From NCBI GenBank assembly GCA_037447655.1, contig JBBHKE010000240.1, positions 62,001 to 126,000 on the forward strand: 64,000 bases of DNA, in the 5' to 3' direction. This DNA comes from Zygnema cylindricum. Its lineage: Eukaryota; Streptophyta; Zygnematophyceae; Zygnematales; Zygnemataceae. Positions 18,946 through 28,737 of the stretch are shown piece after piece. Both the position numbers and the translations under genes were made by a program. How positions within the stretch are numbered: position 1 is the stretch's first letter; each line of letters opens with the position of its first letter. Under the pieces are notes generated by a model that did no database searches, was not told the origin of the DNA, and worked only from the letters and a program-made list of their open reading frames with translations.

Positions 18946-20115
18946 AGCAAAGTCTGCAGGCTCATAAAGTCCTTATACGGACTGAAACAGGCTCCCCGAC
19001 AGTGGAATAAGAAACTAGATGAGTTTCTCACCGATCTGGGATACATCCGGATCAGCTCTGACCATTCTATCTATATGTTTGAAGATGAGAATGGTGTCAT
19101 TTTTATTGCAATTTATGTGGATGATCTGCTTGTGTTAAGTAAGTCTTTGGAGAATATCAATAGGCTAAAGAGAGATCTTAGGGGCAGATTTGATATGAAG
19201 GATTTAGGGGAGGCAAAATATATTTTGGGGATCCAAATGGAGAGAGATAGAGGGAAGAAGATTATCAGACTTACTCAGAAAGAAGCAATAGGTAATATGC
19301 TTGAGAAATTCCAGATGGAAAATGCTAACAGTTGTACCACTCCCATGGACTTGAAAAAAGTAAGTGATGGGAGTGTAGAAGGAGGAGTGATAATCTTAGA
19401 CGATCAGATGAGTCCAGAGGAGAGAGAGTTCATGAAGTCTATCCCTTATAGACAAGTCGTAGGAAGCTTAATTTATTTTATGAACTCTACCAGGCCGGAC
19501 ATAGCGGCAGCAGTTGGAGTACTCAGTAGGAGTCTTAATGATCCTAGGAAGAGAGACTCGGAGGCAGCCAAGAGAGTCATGAGATATCTGGTTGGAACCA
19601 GAGAATTATGGTTGCATTTGGGAGGGGAGCATACTGATATCACCACTTGGAGTGACGCCAATTATGGGGATGCACCTATGAGAAGATGCACTTCTGGATA
19701 TGTTTTGTATGTGGGGGAAGGTGCTTGCTGTTGGAGCAGTAAGCAACAAAAGGTGGTTGCTCAGTCTACTATGGAGGCTGAGTATATGGCGTCTTGTTCT
19801 GCTGTAAAAGAACTAATGTGGGTGAAATCATTCTTACAAGAACTGGGATTTATGAAGGAGGGATTGCATGAAATATTTTGCGATAACCAAGCTGCAATTG
19901 CAATTGCAGCCAATCCAAAACACCATTTCAAAGCAAAACATATGGACATAAGATTGAGCTTCGTAAGAGAAAAAGTTGAAAATAAAATTTTAAATCTTGT
20001 TTATAGACCTGATGAAGAAATGGTGGCTGACATGATGACCAAACCTGTGCCCTCTCCTAAACTAAAATATTGTCGGGAAAAATGCGGGTTGAAAGAAAAG
20101 TTAAAATTAGACTAG
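18946..20115 (+). CDS. pol: RT C-terminus and RNase H of element C
   Basis: This is the same frame after the TAA; the first ATG in it is 19075. It has LIKSLYGLKQAPRQWNKKLD, the catalytic YVDDLLVLS near 19113, KYILGIQMERD, SLIYFMNSTRPDIAAAVGVL and YLVGTRELWLHLG. The RNase H motifs follow: WSDANYGDAPMRRCTSGY, AEYMASCSAVKE, IFCDNQAAIAIAANPKHH and KHMDIRLSFVREKV. The end (MVADMMTKPVPSPKLKYCRE) is the normal copia terminus. Length and all catalytic acidic residues look complete. Confidence 0.93.
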   Translation, partial: SKVCRLIKSLYGLKQAPRQWNKKLDEFLTDLGYIRISSDHSIYMFEDENGVIFIAIYVDDLLVLSKSLENINRLKRDLRGRFDMKDLGEAKYILGIQMERDRGKKIIRLTQKEAIGNMLEKFQMENANSCTTPMDLKKVSDGSVEGGVIILDDQMSPEEREFMKSIPYRQVVGSLIYFMNSTRPDIAAAVGVLSRSLNDPRKRDSEAAKRVMRYLVGTRELWLHLGGEHTDITTWSDANYGDAPMRRCTSGYVLYVGEGACCWSSKQQKVVAQSTMEAEYMASCSAVKELMWVKSFLQELGFMKEGLHEIFCDNQAAIAIAANPKHHFKAKHMDIRLSFVREKVENKILNLVYRPDEEMVADMMTKPVPSPKLKYCREKCGLKEKLKLD

Positions 20116-20118
20116 AAA

Positions 20119-20128
20119 ATAAGGGGAG
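20119..20128 (+). promoter_or_regulatory. Polypurine tract of element C
   Basis: ATAAGGGGAG lies directly before the TG of the 3' LTR and after the stop of the polyprotein (20113-20115). Confidence 0.85.
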
Positions 20129-21166
20129 TGTTGAAATTTATAGATTTCTAGAGTATTTTCTAGGTTTAAATATGTCTTTATAAAAAGGAAAGAAAAAGGA
20201 CGGGCAGCCTGCCTCCACCTCCGCTCTCTAACTCCCATACTTGTTGTAGTCACTGAAGGTAAGAGAGAGAGGTTGATCCATGGCTGCCTTAGTTCAACAG
20301 ACAGCTATTTTTAGTAGGTCACTAAAAATATACTTGACGGACCAGAGGTTTGATCCCGGTACCTGCGGTTCGTCAAGTTGACCGGTAGCGGTCAGCTTTA
20401 TCCTAATAGACTAGGACCAATGCTAAGTACTATGGTATGTGATAGGTATATATTTAGTTTGCGTGACTAAAATTCATTTAACTAGAACTTTATACGGCGT
20501 ACATAGATTCAGTTTTATAAAGTACGTCGTACGACGCTAATTCGAAACGGATACCACGCATTTTATTTCGACATCGGAACAAATATCACGCAAGCATTTA
20601 TTACGGCTAAGATTGCGTTTGGCACAAAATCCAACGGCGCACATCATCGCCGAAATCCCGCAGTGGTCATTTTGGCGTTTTGTGACGTGGCATGACCTGG
20701 AGCCACGTGGAGAGATGACATTCGGTCATAGGAATTCCGAGGAATGTACGGACGAGTGAAAAGCGGACACGCGTCCACTTAATAGCCTTGTCGTACATAG
20801 GCCGTACAAAAGGTACATCGGCAGTAGTACTTTTGTGTACGATACAGTAATCTGATTGGTCCGTACTTCAGTAGATAGGAGTTATTAGAGAGAATCAGGA
20901 CTTAGAAAATTTAGGTAGGTAGTCATCTCTCCCTTTGAGAGTTTGTACAAATTGGCATTTTTACTGCCTCATAACTTATCGCCTGGTTGGCCGTTTTCAG
21001 TGATTCTTTTTGCTACGGACTCAGGGGAGTCTAGGCTACACAGGGGTGCAGTCAAATTGTCAGTTTGCTTTCTGAGGCAGAAGTGGTTGTGGCTTAAAGT
21101 GGGTTAGTTAAATACTATCTAGAGGCTTCCTGTATTCTGTAGTCCAATGGAGGACACAGAATTGCA
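20129..21166 (+). repeat. 3' LTR of element C
   Basis: This 1,038-bp copy of 14744-15782 differs by about five substitutions and one missing G (near 20674). It ends GAATTGCA before the CTACG target duplicate. Confidence 0.96.
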
Positions 21167-21171
21167 CTACG

Positions 21172-21454
21172 GTGCACTGTAACAAAAACGATCATAATCT
21201 AGATTCTAATATATGTATATAGGACAAAAATGAAGACTGAACTGTCGCCCAAAAGACTGGACCGACGGTCAAAGGACTTGTACCTAAGACTAGACCGACG
21301 TATGTAATAAAAGGTACACAAGACTGGACCGACGTACGGAAGTACGGACAGGACAAAAAGTGAGTCGTCCGGATAAAACGGTCAACAAGACTTGACTGAC
21401 GTAAGAAAAGATCGGACAGGACAAAAACTAACTGACGCTAAATGTCCCTTAACA
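21172..21454 (-). repeat. 5' LTR of element B, outer part
   Basis: This segment continues the B LTR after the nested element and matches 9608-9889. It ends CCTTAACA, followed by the TACAG target duplicate. Confidence 0.9.
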
Positions 21455-21479
21455 TACAGAATGTCCCTTAACATACAGT

Positions 21480-22597
21480 ACTGTAGCGTTGCTGGTCTCC
21501 ATCTTAAAGATACGTCGAAGTAGGATGGAGATTCTTTTCCGATTTTTGGACGAACTTTCTTTTCCGATTTTTGTATGGACTTTGCAAGATGTTTAAGTAA
21601 ACGCTGATTGCACTCCGAAATAAAACGTTTCACTTATTCGTATTGTGATTTTCCCAAATATTCATAGAAATGCAAAGTAGAATACACATTTTATACATCC
21701 TCGTTAATTTTAGATTTTGTATTTTTGTGTAGTTGCCACATTCAATTTGGTGATGGTGTGGTTTCAATGAGTTTGCAAAGGTGAAAGAAAAGGAAAATAT
21801 AACAACAGAAAACTAACTTTGCAAAAACATTTTCAGTTATCTAATATTTTTTTAACAAGCACATAAAAAGTTATAAGGATCAGAGGGCGAAAGGAGTAGG
21901 GAAGAGAGAAGAGGGAAGGATCAGTTTTTTGTGAAGAATTTGAAAAGTCGTGATGAATAAATAAAAAAAAAGCCTTTAGAGCTGTTAGAAACAGCTTCAA
22001 AATGTGATTTTCTTTCAATCCACATAGTATGGCATTGTTAATTTGACATTTCCCTCCCCTCCTACAAATTTACCAACAGAAAATTCCCATCCCATAAGCA
22101 TACATTCAAATGCATAAACCCTTTTTATGTTCAACAAAAGTACTTTTAAAAAAACGTTCATAGAAGAATAAAAATCATAAAAAGAAAAACATCCACCGGC
22201 GAATATCGACGGGAGACACTTTAAGAAATATATTACAAATAAAAGGTAAACGAGTTTAAATTCTTCTAACAATAATTCATGTTATATTCCCAACATTTAA
22301 GACTTTTAATTATCCTTCCTTTCCTAAAGAAGTACTCCAAAACCTCTCCCTAGTAGAATACCCCAGTAATTTAAATCTCGCAAAATCCCATAACCAAAAG
22401 AACAAATAAAACACAAAAGGTTATTCTCTTAAGCCCTTCCCCCCCTCATAAAAAAATCCTCCTCCTTTCTATCTGCCAAAAACAAATAAAATAAAACAAA
22501 AAAACTTCCCTAGAAAGAAAAACACCAAGTATAATACGATAAAATAAAAGGGCTCCATACCCCATTTGGACCCAACACAAAGCTCTCATTCATATCT
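21480..22597. other. AT-rich gap between elements B and D
   Basis: No domain or RNA gene is visible. Several poly-A/T runs occur. The short minus-strand frames show no family signature. Confidence 0.5.
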
Positions 22598-23095
22598 TGA
22601 AAGAATGCAAAACAAAAATTGATAATAACAAGTGCACCACAGCGGAAGCAAGATAAAGACAATAAAGAAATCCACCAAAATAAAACTTTATTTCACCAGA
22701 GGCTTTTCCCCCCCTTAATACAAATTCAGTGATACTTTCCCCACACACACACTCCCACTAGAAACCCTCTACATAAACAAGGAACAAATATCCCTAGAAT
22801 CAATACAAAACATAATCCTTTAACTAAAGATGACTAGGTACACGCATAGGTATGCCGGCCATAGTCTACAGCTCTAGAGATACCTCAAGCTACCCTTCTC
22901 TTCCAGAATTCTCTCTTTGTAAACAAACCAAAATATGGCAAGGTCGCCTTAGGATCGGCCGTACAAATTGTATTGCCGCCTCACCGTACACATCGAATAT
23001 TTCGTAGGACGTGAAACATGAATCGCGTCTGTATTCCACGAACACAAATTAATGAAGAATCAGCAGACGCCTGATTCTTAGAATTGAACCTAACA
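22598..23095 (-). repeat. 3' LTR of element D
   Basis: This LTR matches 27916-28412 with scattered changes. On the minus strand it begins TGTTAGGTTCAATTCT, directly after the purine tract read from 23107 down to 23096. Confidence 0.92.
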
Positions 23096-23108
23096 ATCCC
23101 CTCCTCAA
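23096..23108 (-). promoter_or_regulatory. Polypurine tract of element D
   Basis: The minus strand reads TTGAGGAGGGGAT immediately before the 3' LTR, a typical plus-strand primer site. Confidence 0.8.
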
Positions 23109-23136
23109 TTTGAGAATCGCCAAGTCAGTATAAACC

Positions 23137-23883
23137 TTACTCGGGTCTTCCACGTAACAGTACGTCATACACGGTTGCATTCGTCAACATATCGGCAGCT
23201 TCCTCCAAAGTCGTCACATATTTAAACTCGATTTCATTTCCCATTACAATGTCCCGCACGAAATGCCATTGAATACGAATATGTTTCGTTCGTTTGTGAA
23301 AAACAAGATTTTTCACAAGTGCCATAGAACTCATGCTGTCCGTAAAAATTGTGAGACAGCCAACCGGAAATTTCAACTCAGTTAAAATTTCTTTGATCCA
23401 TATAGATGCCTTGGAAGCATGGCACGCGGCCATGTATTCTGCTTCAGTTGAACTTAACGCGACGGTAGGCTGGAGACGTGAGCTCCAAGAGATTGCCGCC
23501 CCACCGAATATAAAAGCGTAACCTGATGTGGATTTGCTAATATAAAAATCTCCACCCCAATCTGCATCACAATATCCGATGCACTCCAAAGGATCTCCTG
23601 CACCAAATAAAAGGCCAACGTCAATTGTACCTGCCAAGTAGCGGAATATGTGCTTCACAGCCTCCCAATGCGCATTTTTAGACGCCTGACAATATCGACT
23701 TACGACAGAAACGGAATCCGAAATATCGGGCCGCGTACCCACACTAGGATACATTAGGCTCCCAATCGTTTCACGATATGGGACACGAATATCCGATTCC
23801 TCCTCAAATTTGCAAAACGGTACTTTCGAGTCTAAGGGCGTTGTAACCGGTTTCGCGTCAAGCATCAAAAATCTGGATAACAT
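23137..23883 (-). CDS. pol: RNase H part of element D
   Basis: This frame of 248 codons contains VPYRETIGSLMYPSVGTRPDI (in part), FRYLAGTIDVGLLFG, YCDADWGGDFYISKSTSGYAF (in part), SSTEAEYMAACHASKEA-like blocks, IFTDSMSSMALVKN, KRTKHIRIQWHFVRD and EEAADMLTNA. These are the connection and RNase H domain that remove RNA from the cDNA hybrid. The end (LTNATVYDVLLRGRPE) corresponds to the usual LTKAL terminus. A frame change near 23884-23984 separates it from RT. Confidence 0.88.
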   Translation of the reverse strand: MLSRFLMLDAKPVTTPLDSKVPFCKFEEESDIRVPYRETIGSLMYPSVGTRPDISDSVSVVSRYCQASKNAHWEAVKHIFRYLAGTIDVGLLFGAGDPLECIGYCDADWGGDFYISKSTSGYAFIFGGAAISWSSRLQPTVALSSTEAEYMAACHASKASIWIKEILTELKFPVGCLTIFTDSMSSMALVKNLVFHKRTKHIRIQWHFVRDIVMGNEIEFKYVTTLEEAADMLTNATVYDVLLRGRPE

Positions 23884-23983
23884 TTCACGACACTATTGCG
23901 CTCGACTTAATTTAATGTCGCCGTTATCAAATCGGATCATCTCAATTCCCAAGATATGTTTAACTTCTCCAAGATCGGTCACC

Positions 23984-25273
23984 TTAAAATGTAATAAACA
24001 TATGCGACCTCAAATCGCGAAACTCGTCAAGACTGTCAGCAGTCATAATAAAATCATCTATGTACACGGAGAAAATAATTTGATTTATTCCTTTTCCTTT
24101 TGTGTACACACCAAAGTCTGAAACCGTACGTAAAAATCCATACTCTGTTAGTACCTTGTGAAGATGAAAGTACCATGTCCGCGGACCTTGTTTCAATCCG
24201 TAGAGGGGTTTCCTAAGACGCCATATTTTCCCTTTTTGTGATGTCACACCTTCCGCCACTTTCATAAACACTTCTTCTCCTAAATCACCGTTAAGAAACG
24301 CGGTCTCCACATCCATCTGTCGTATGTCTTTCTTTCCAACGGCAGCGATAGCGATAATTATTCTAGGAGAATCGAATTTGACAACCAGAGCGTAAGTCTC
24401 CGTATAATCTACTCCTTCAACTTGTTGAAATCCCTTGCAGACGAGCCGAGCCTTGTATTTAATGACTTCACCCGAGGCTCCAGTTTTTGTCTTAAAAATC
24501 CATTTAACATCTATAGCTTTTTTTCCTTCCTGTAAATCCACTTCTTCAAAGGTGCGATTTTCAACGATTGAGGCATATTCATTTTCCCATGCTGGCTTCC
24601 ACTTAGTCTCCCAATCACAAGAATTTCTTGCTTCGGAGTACGATTGGGGGTCTCCGGCAAGATTCATGCAAAGTGATTGCAATAAAAGGAAATCCGATTC
24701 TTTCGAATCGGAAATGTAATAATGAGCATTCGTAGTTTCCCCTCCTTTCCGGTTTAAAGATAGTCGGGCTGTTTTCTTGCCTTTATTTTCACGGTCACTC
24801 CGTCTAACGACAATGGTGACCTCATTGGCATGATTTTCCTTGATTATGACCCGTGAGGGAGGTTGAGATTTCTCGGATTTATGAGTGGCGGATGACAATC
24901 TGGAGTGATTAGAAGCATTGCTTTGAGAGTCGAAGTCAATTTCGGGTTTCTCCTTCAATTCAGTTTTTGATGTCTTTGAATTGACATTGGAATCCGGCTC
25001 AATGTCAGAATCAGAATCGCCAATGTGCGGAAATGCCTCAATTTTTGAGATTTCATGAAAGTCCAAATTTTTCTTTAATGTTTCGGATTTTTCGATCGCA
25101 GATTTTAGGTCTTCGTGAATGTCAAACATTGCGGGATTCTTCCACAATGTGATTTTCTGGATCGTACACTCGGTATAAGGTCCCCTTTGAAATATATCCG
25201 ACAAAAATTTCGGAACAACTCCTCGCGACAAATTTTCCCTTCCTCTTAGTATGTTCAATGTAAACCGTGGCAC
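23984..25273 (-). CDS. pol: Integrase C-terminus and RT of element D
   Basis: This minus-strand frame of 429 codons begins in the integrase C-terminal region. It passes an acidic linker of about 130 residues (DSDSDIEPDSNVNSK, DRENKGKKTARLSL), then shows copia RT: KWKPAWENEYASIVENRTFE, KAIDVKWIFKTK, YKARLVCKGFQQVEGVDYTE (in part), RQMDVETAFLNGDLGEEVFM and LRKPLYGLKQGPRTWYFHLH. The catalytic block is VYIDDFIMTAD, where copia elements usually have YVDD. The active-site aspartates are present. The start is an internal Met, not a real initiation site. Confidence 0.9.
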   Translation of the reverse strand: MPRFTLNILRGRENLSRGVVPKFLSDIFQRGPYTECTIQKITLWKNPAMFDIHEDLKSAIEKSETLKKNLDFHEISKIEAFPHIGDSDSDIEPDSNVNSKTSKTELKEKPEIDFDSQSNASNHSRLSSATHKSEKSQPPSRVIIKENHANEVTIVVRRSDRENKGKKTARLSLNRKGGETTNAHYYISDSKESDFLLLQSLCMNLAGDPQSYSEARNSCDWETKWKPAWENEYASIVENRTFEEVDLQEGKKAIDVKWIFKTKTGASGEVIKYKARLVCKGFQQVEGVDYTETYALVVKFDSPRIIIAIAAVGKKDIRQMDVETAFLNGDLGEEVFMKVAEGVTSQKGKIWRLRKPLYGLKQGPRTWYFHLHKVLTEYGFLRTVSDFGVYTKGKGINQIIFSVYIDDFIMTADSLDEFRDLRSHMFITF

Positions 25274-26273
25274 GACATCCCCAAATTCGGAGATGATGGA
25301 TAGTGGGCTTTAGGCCATGCCACAGTTTATAGGGAGTCTTATCTCCGGAAACGGAAGTAAGACGGCGATTGCAAATGTAGTTTGCCGTAAATTTTGCTTC
25401 TCCCTATAAATAAATTTGATTCCCCGAAGTGTGGACCATTGCCCGGACCATTTCTTGCAGTGTCCGGTTCTTCCTCTCGGCAACTCTGTTTGATTTCGGA
25501 GAATAAGGTGCGGTGAATTGTTGTCAAATTCCCCATTCCTTACAATAGCCCTTGAAGATTATAAATTCTCCACCATTATCTGACCGGATAGATTTCAATT
25601 TCCGGTCACACTGACGTTCCGCCATAACATGCCACTCTTTGAACTTCCCAAATGCGTCAGATTTCCGTTTTAGAAGATAACTCTAAGAGTAACGAGAGAA
25701 ATCATCCACGATTACCATGAAGTACCGATTTCCACCGACGCTTTCCGGTTTTAGATGTCCACATAAATCGACGTGGACAAGCTCCAATAAGTTTTGGGCC
25801 CTATAATTGGGATCCTTGATTGGGTGAGGTTTGCAAATTTGTCGACTTTGACTGCAACCTTCACATCCATTGACTTTCTCCCCGGATGTGAGGTCTAAAC
25901 CGGTTACACAACCGGTTTTGATCATGCGCCGTAAGTTTCCTTTTGAGGTGTGGCACATGCGATGATGCCACAGGCTCAAATCTCCCTTAAGCTCATAAAT
26001 TTGGCTTATGATGCCATTGGGAGTACGAGGCGTGGCCGGTCGTTTCCAGTTGAGCTTGCTATGCATGGATTCTGTCACCATGCCTTCTCCAATTACAGTT
26101 CCGTCTTTTCGTAATATTTGAATTGTCCCGTCGCCGTTTGAGAGGACGCTACATCCGGTTCGTTGGATTTGTGGTACGGATAGAAGGTTCATCGAACCGT
26201 TAGGAATATATAATGCGTTTAACATTTTTGTTTCAGTTAGATGTTCAGTTCCATCGGCTCCGTACGTCGGCAA
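25274..26273 (-). pseudogene. pol: Pre-integrase finger and integrase of element D (in-frame stops)
   Basis: 26273-25683 encodes the pre-integrase finger (LWHHRMCHTSKGNLRRM, VNGCEGCSQSRQICKPHP) and the first catalytic region (LLELVHVDLCGHL). After a stop the strand still reads the second aspartate (IRSDNGGEFIIFKGYCKEWG) and the glutamate (VAERKNRTLQEMVR), then NYICNRRLTSVSGDKTPYKL (in part). The triad can therefore be located although the frame is broken by stops near 25683, 25530 and 25406. Confidence 0.88.
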
Positions 26274-26275
26274 AT

Positions 26276-27061
26276 TTAACCGTACGGTACCAATTGTTCC
26301 AACCGTGATGACTTCACCACTTCCACCGTGATGCGCTTCGGAATTGTTAATTCGCGCATTTCATCAAATAGGGTTGCGGCAGTGCAGACGTGGTGTGACG
26401 CACCCGAATCGATCACCCAATCTTTTCCGGATTTGGTGTCGTCAGACACGGTGGCAGGAAAATTTAGTAAGGCGAAAGTCTGATGGCCTTCTTCTTCGAA
26501 AATGTTTGAATCGAAGAAGTTTCCATGACCACTGAAGCGACCTCCACGGCCACCACCTCTTCCTCCATGTCGACCGCCTCTTCGACCGCCATTGCGACCG
26601 CCTTTGCCACCGCCAACGTCATTTTTAGCGAAGCATTGTGGGCTGATGTGGCCCCACTTTCCACAGTAGTGGCACTGCTTGTCCTTGTCCGGGCAAGCTG
26701 CGGAGACATGTCCAGGCTTGTTACATCGATAACATGTAATGTCACCGGTCTGAGATTTCCTATCTCTAGAGCCGCCTGATAACTCCCTTCCTCTAAAACC
26801 TCCACTAGTCCCTCTAGAACCTCCACCTCTACCACTCCCTTTACTGCGGAGATAATTAATATCCGTGGCATCGGGAGAGGTTACATTGAGAGTTCCTGTA
26901 CTACTAGACCTCTTTGACTGACTGCCTTCTTCTTCTGCATTTTTCAGAAAATTAACAGCATATTCATACGTGCAATTATCTCTTACACTTAAGATTTGCT
27001 TTAAATGAAGTAATTTTTCTGGAAGGGCATTTACAAGTCCTGTGACCTTATCCTCGTCCAT
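26276..27061 (-). CDS. gag: Gag C-terminus with two zinc knuckles, RGG tail and protease start of element D
   Basis: This frame of 261 codons contains the end of the Gag domain (ALPEKLLHLKQIL) and a Gly/Arg/Ser-rich stretch. Two CCHC knuckles follow, CYRCNKPGHVSAAC and CHYCGKWGHISPQC, then a run of RGG-like repeats (GGRNGGRRGGRHGGRGGG), and the protease active site WVIDSGASHHVC. Two knuckles plus an RGG tail are more than most copia Gags carry and should bind RNA strongly. The frame ends by a shift near 26280. Confidence 0.88.
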   Translation of the reverse strand: MDEDKVTGLVNALPEKLLHLKQILSVRDNCTYEYAVNFLKNAEEEGSQSKRSSSTGTLNVTSPDATDINYLRSKGSGRGGGSRGTSGGFRGRELSGGSRDRKSQTGDITCYRCNKPGHVSAACPDKDKQCHYCGKWGHISPQCFAKNDVGGGKGGRNGGRRGGRHGGRGGGRGGRFSGHGNFFDSNIFEEEGHQTFALLNFPATVSDDTKSGKDWVIDSGASHHVCTAATLFDEMRELTIPKRITVEVVKSSRLEQLVPYG

Positions 27062-27887
27062 GATTATCCTACCATTATTGAGCAGATTTTTCTATGATGA
27101 TGTTATACCTTTTCACTGCATCATATACTAACTCATTTGGTCTAAACTTAAACTGCATAAAGTCTCAGAAAATATGTTTGCCCTTATTTTGGCCACCTTT
27201 TTCGAATTCATTCTCGAGAGCCTTCCAACACTCATGGGCTGTCCCGTGAGTGAGGTAATGCTCATGAATAGTGGGCGTGCAGGATTGCATAAGCCCGGCG
27301 ATAGCTTCCAAGTCATTTCGTTTTCACTTTCCTCGAGCAAGTCGGTCGGAATCTGGGCGCTTCTCCTCTTCGTTTACCACCTTCCAAAGGTGATGCAGTG
27401 CCAATTGGGTCTTGATATATTTTTTCCACGTTGCATAGTTGGTGCCGTTGAATATCACGGATTTCCCCGGCATGGAATATGAACTTTCTTGCTCGCCTCC
27501 TTCTTCCAAGTCCGAGTCATCGTCGACAACAGTTTTCTCCATTTTGTTCGTATCAACTGGATTTCCTCCATTACGATAACCGTCATTCGGATCACCTCGG
27601 CTCACATTCGGGATCCTTCGATTAAGATCAGAAAATCGTTGATCCATAAGGGTGAGGAGTCTATCGAAAAGTGAACTTAATTGCCCCTCAGTAACACCGG
27701 CTCCTCCACCTTTCTCTTGTATCGGTGGATTCGGGGGATGAGGGTCCACAACTCCGAAACTAGCTTCAACCGTTTCTCTGGGTGGATCAGATTGATCATC
27801 CCAAGTCTCCAAGGGAGGAAAGGATGACGATGGCGTAAAGGGGGAAGCCTTGTTTTTGTTTTTCCCCATCGCAGCCACACTCGCCAC
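27062..27887 (-). pseudogene. gag: N-terminal Gag of element D
   Basis: Gag starts at ATG 27887, 15 bases after the primer site. The first 188 codons (27887-27324) contain a Pro-rich start, a coiled-coil-like region (LSSLFDRLLTLMDQRFSDLN) and the beginning of the copia Gag domain (VIFNGTNYATWKKYIKTQL). A frame change near 27330 is followed by remnants reading AIAGLMQSC, HGTAHECWKALENEFEK and FMQFKF. The start is well placed for the genomic RNA. Confidence 0.82.
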
Positions 27888-27901
27888 TGTGCACTAATCC
27901 T

Positions 27902-27913
27902 GCTCCGATACCA
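27902..27913 (-). promoter_or_regulatory. Primer-binding site of element D (tRNA-Met)
   Basis: The minus strand reads TGGTATCGGAGC two bases after the LTR. It is the same one-base variant of the tRNA-Met 3' end complement as in gypsy element A. Confidence 0.85.
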
Positions 27914-27915
27914 CT

Positions 27916-28412
27916 TGAAATAATACAAGACAAAAATAATAATAACAAGTGCACCACAGCGGAAGCAAGATAAAGGCAATAAAGAAATCCAGCAAAATAA
28001 AACTTTTATTTCACCAAAGGCTTTTCCCCTCCTTAATACAAATTCAGTGATACTTTCCCCACACACACACTCCCACTAAATACCCTCTACATAAACAAAG
28101 AACAAATATCCCTAGAACCAATACAAAACATAATCCCTTAACTAAAGATGACCAAGTACACGCAAAGGTACGTCGGCCATAGTCTACAGCTCCTGAGCTA
28201 CCTCAAGCTACCCTTCTCTTCCAGAATTCTCTCTCTGTAAACAAGCCAAAATATTGCGGGATCGCCTCAGGATCGGCCGTACAAATTGTACTGCCGCTTC
28301 ACCGTACATATCGAATATTTCATCGGAAGCGAACATGAATCGCGTCTGTATTCCACGAACACAAATTAATGAAGAATCGGCGGTTTTCCGATTCTCAGAA
28401 TTGAACCTAACA
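27916..28412 (-). repeat. 5' LTR of element D
   Basis: This 497-bp partner of 22598-23095 ends, on the minus strand, at TATTTCA next to the primer site. Confidence 0.92.
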
Positions 28413-28737
28413 CAAACTAGGGGACCAATCACATAAGAGAACACGTAATGTCAAAAAAAAAAAAAAAACACTGATGGAAAAAATATTTAAGGGAATGTCC
28501 AAAATTTCTTCGCGGTTATTTTTTGTCTGTATTAACGCTTGCGTGGTAGTACATTTTGGTTTGGAAGCATAGATGTCCTATGTGCATAACACGCACAGAT
28601 TAAAGTAACGATTACTACGTAAAGTGCGCATCAAACGATTTCGAAAATTTTTAAAATTTGTACCTTTTTTTGACTTTCAAATTTCAAAAATTTTAAATAT
28701 TCAATACCCAAAAAAAATGAAAAGTTCAACGATCTAG
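28413..28737. other. Short AT-rich gap without gene
   Basis: It contains an A run near 28455 and no feature I recognise. It separates the copia element D from the GC-rich 48-bp repeat array. Confidence 0.5.

Larger units (their letters stand above)
14744..21166 (+). mobile_element. Young Ty1/copia retrotransposon (element C), half-tRNA primed
   Basis: The element is bounded by LTRs of 1,039 and 1,038 bp that differ at about five substitutions and one indel. A perfect target duplication CTACG lies at 14739-14743 and 21167-21171, inside the LTR of element B. One reading frame of 1,451 codons (15763-20115) encodes Gag, protease, integrase, RT and RNase H in copia order, interrupted only by TGA at 17818 and TAA at 18943. 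The primer site matches the anticodon region of initiator tRNA-Met. A polypurine tract (AAGGGGAG) precedes the 3' LTR. The near-identical LTRs indicate recent insertion. Confidence 0.96.
9443..21454 (-). mobile_element. Ty1/copia retrotransposon (element B), split by nested element C
   Basis: The minus-strand copia element has LTRs at 9443-9889 and 14579-14743 plus 21172-21454. The right LTR is interrupted by element C. A perfect 5-bp target duplication, TACAG, lies at 9438-9442 and 21455-21459. The left LTR begins TA rather than TG, a point change at its terminal dinucleotide. On the minus strand the order is primer site, Gag, protease, pre-integrase finger, integrase, proline-rich linker, RT, RNase H, polypurine tract. 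All coding parts carry frameshifts and stops. A 19-bp tandem duplication (21441-21459 and 21460-21478) covers the LTR end plus target site. Confidence 0.92.
22598..28412 (-). mobile_element. Ty1/copia retrotransposon (element D)
   Basis: The minus-strand element has LTRs at 22598-23095 and 27916-28412 (498 and 497 bp), each TG...CA. On the minus strand the order is tRNA-Met primer site, Gag with two zinc knuckles, protease, integrase, RT, RNase H, polypurine tract. The five bases outside each end (TATCT and CAAAC) do not match, so no target duplication is seen. That is unlike A, B and C and suggests recombination between elements or loss of a flank. The coding region has a handful of frame breaks; long parts remain open. 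Confidence 0.93.

Noticed and set aside
28254-28436. Open frames within the LTRs of element D
   Set aside because: They lie wholly inside LTR sequence, are short and on both strands, and have no family features.
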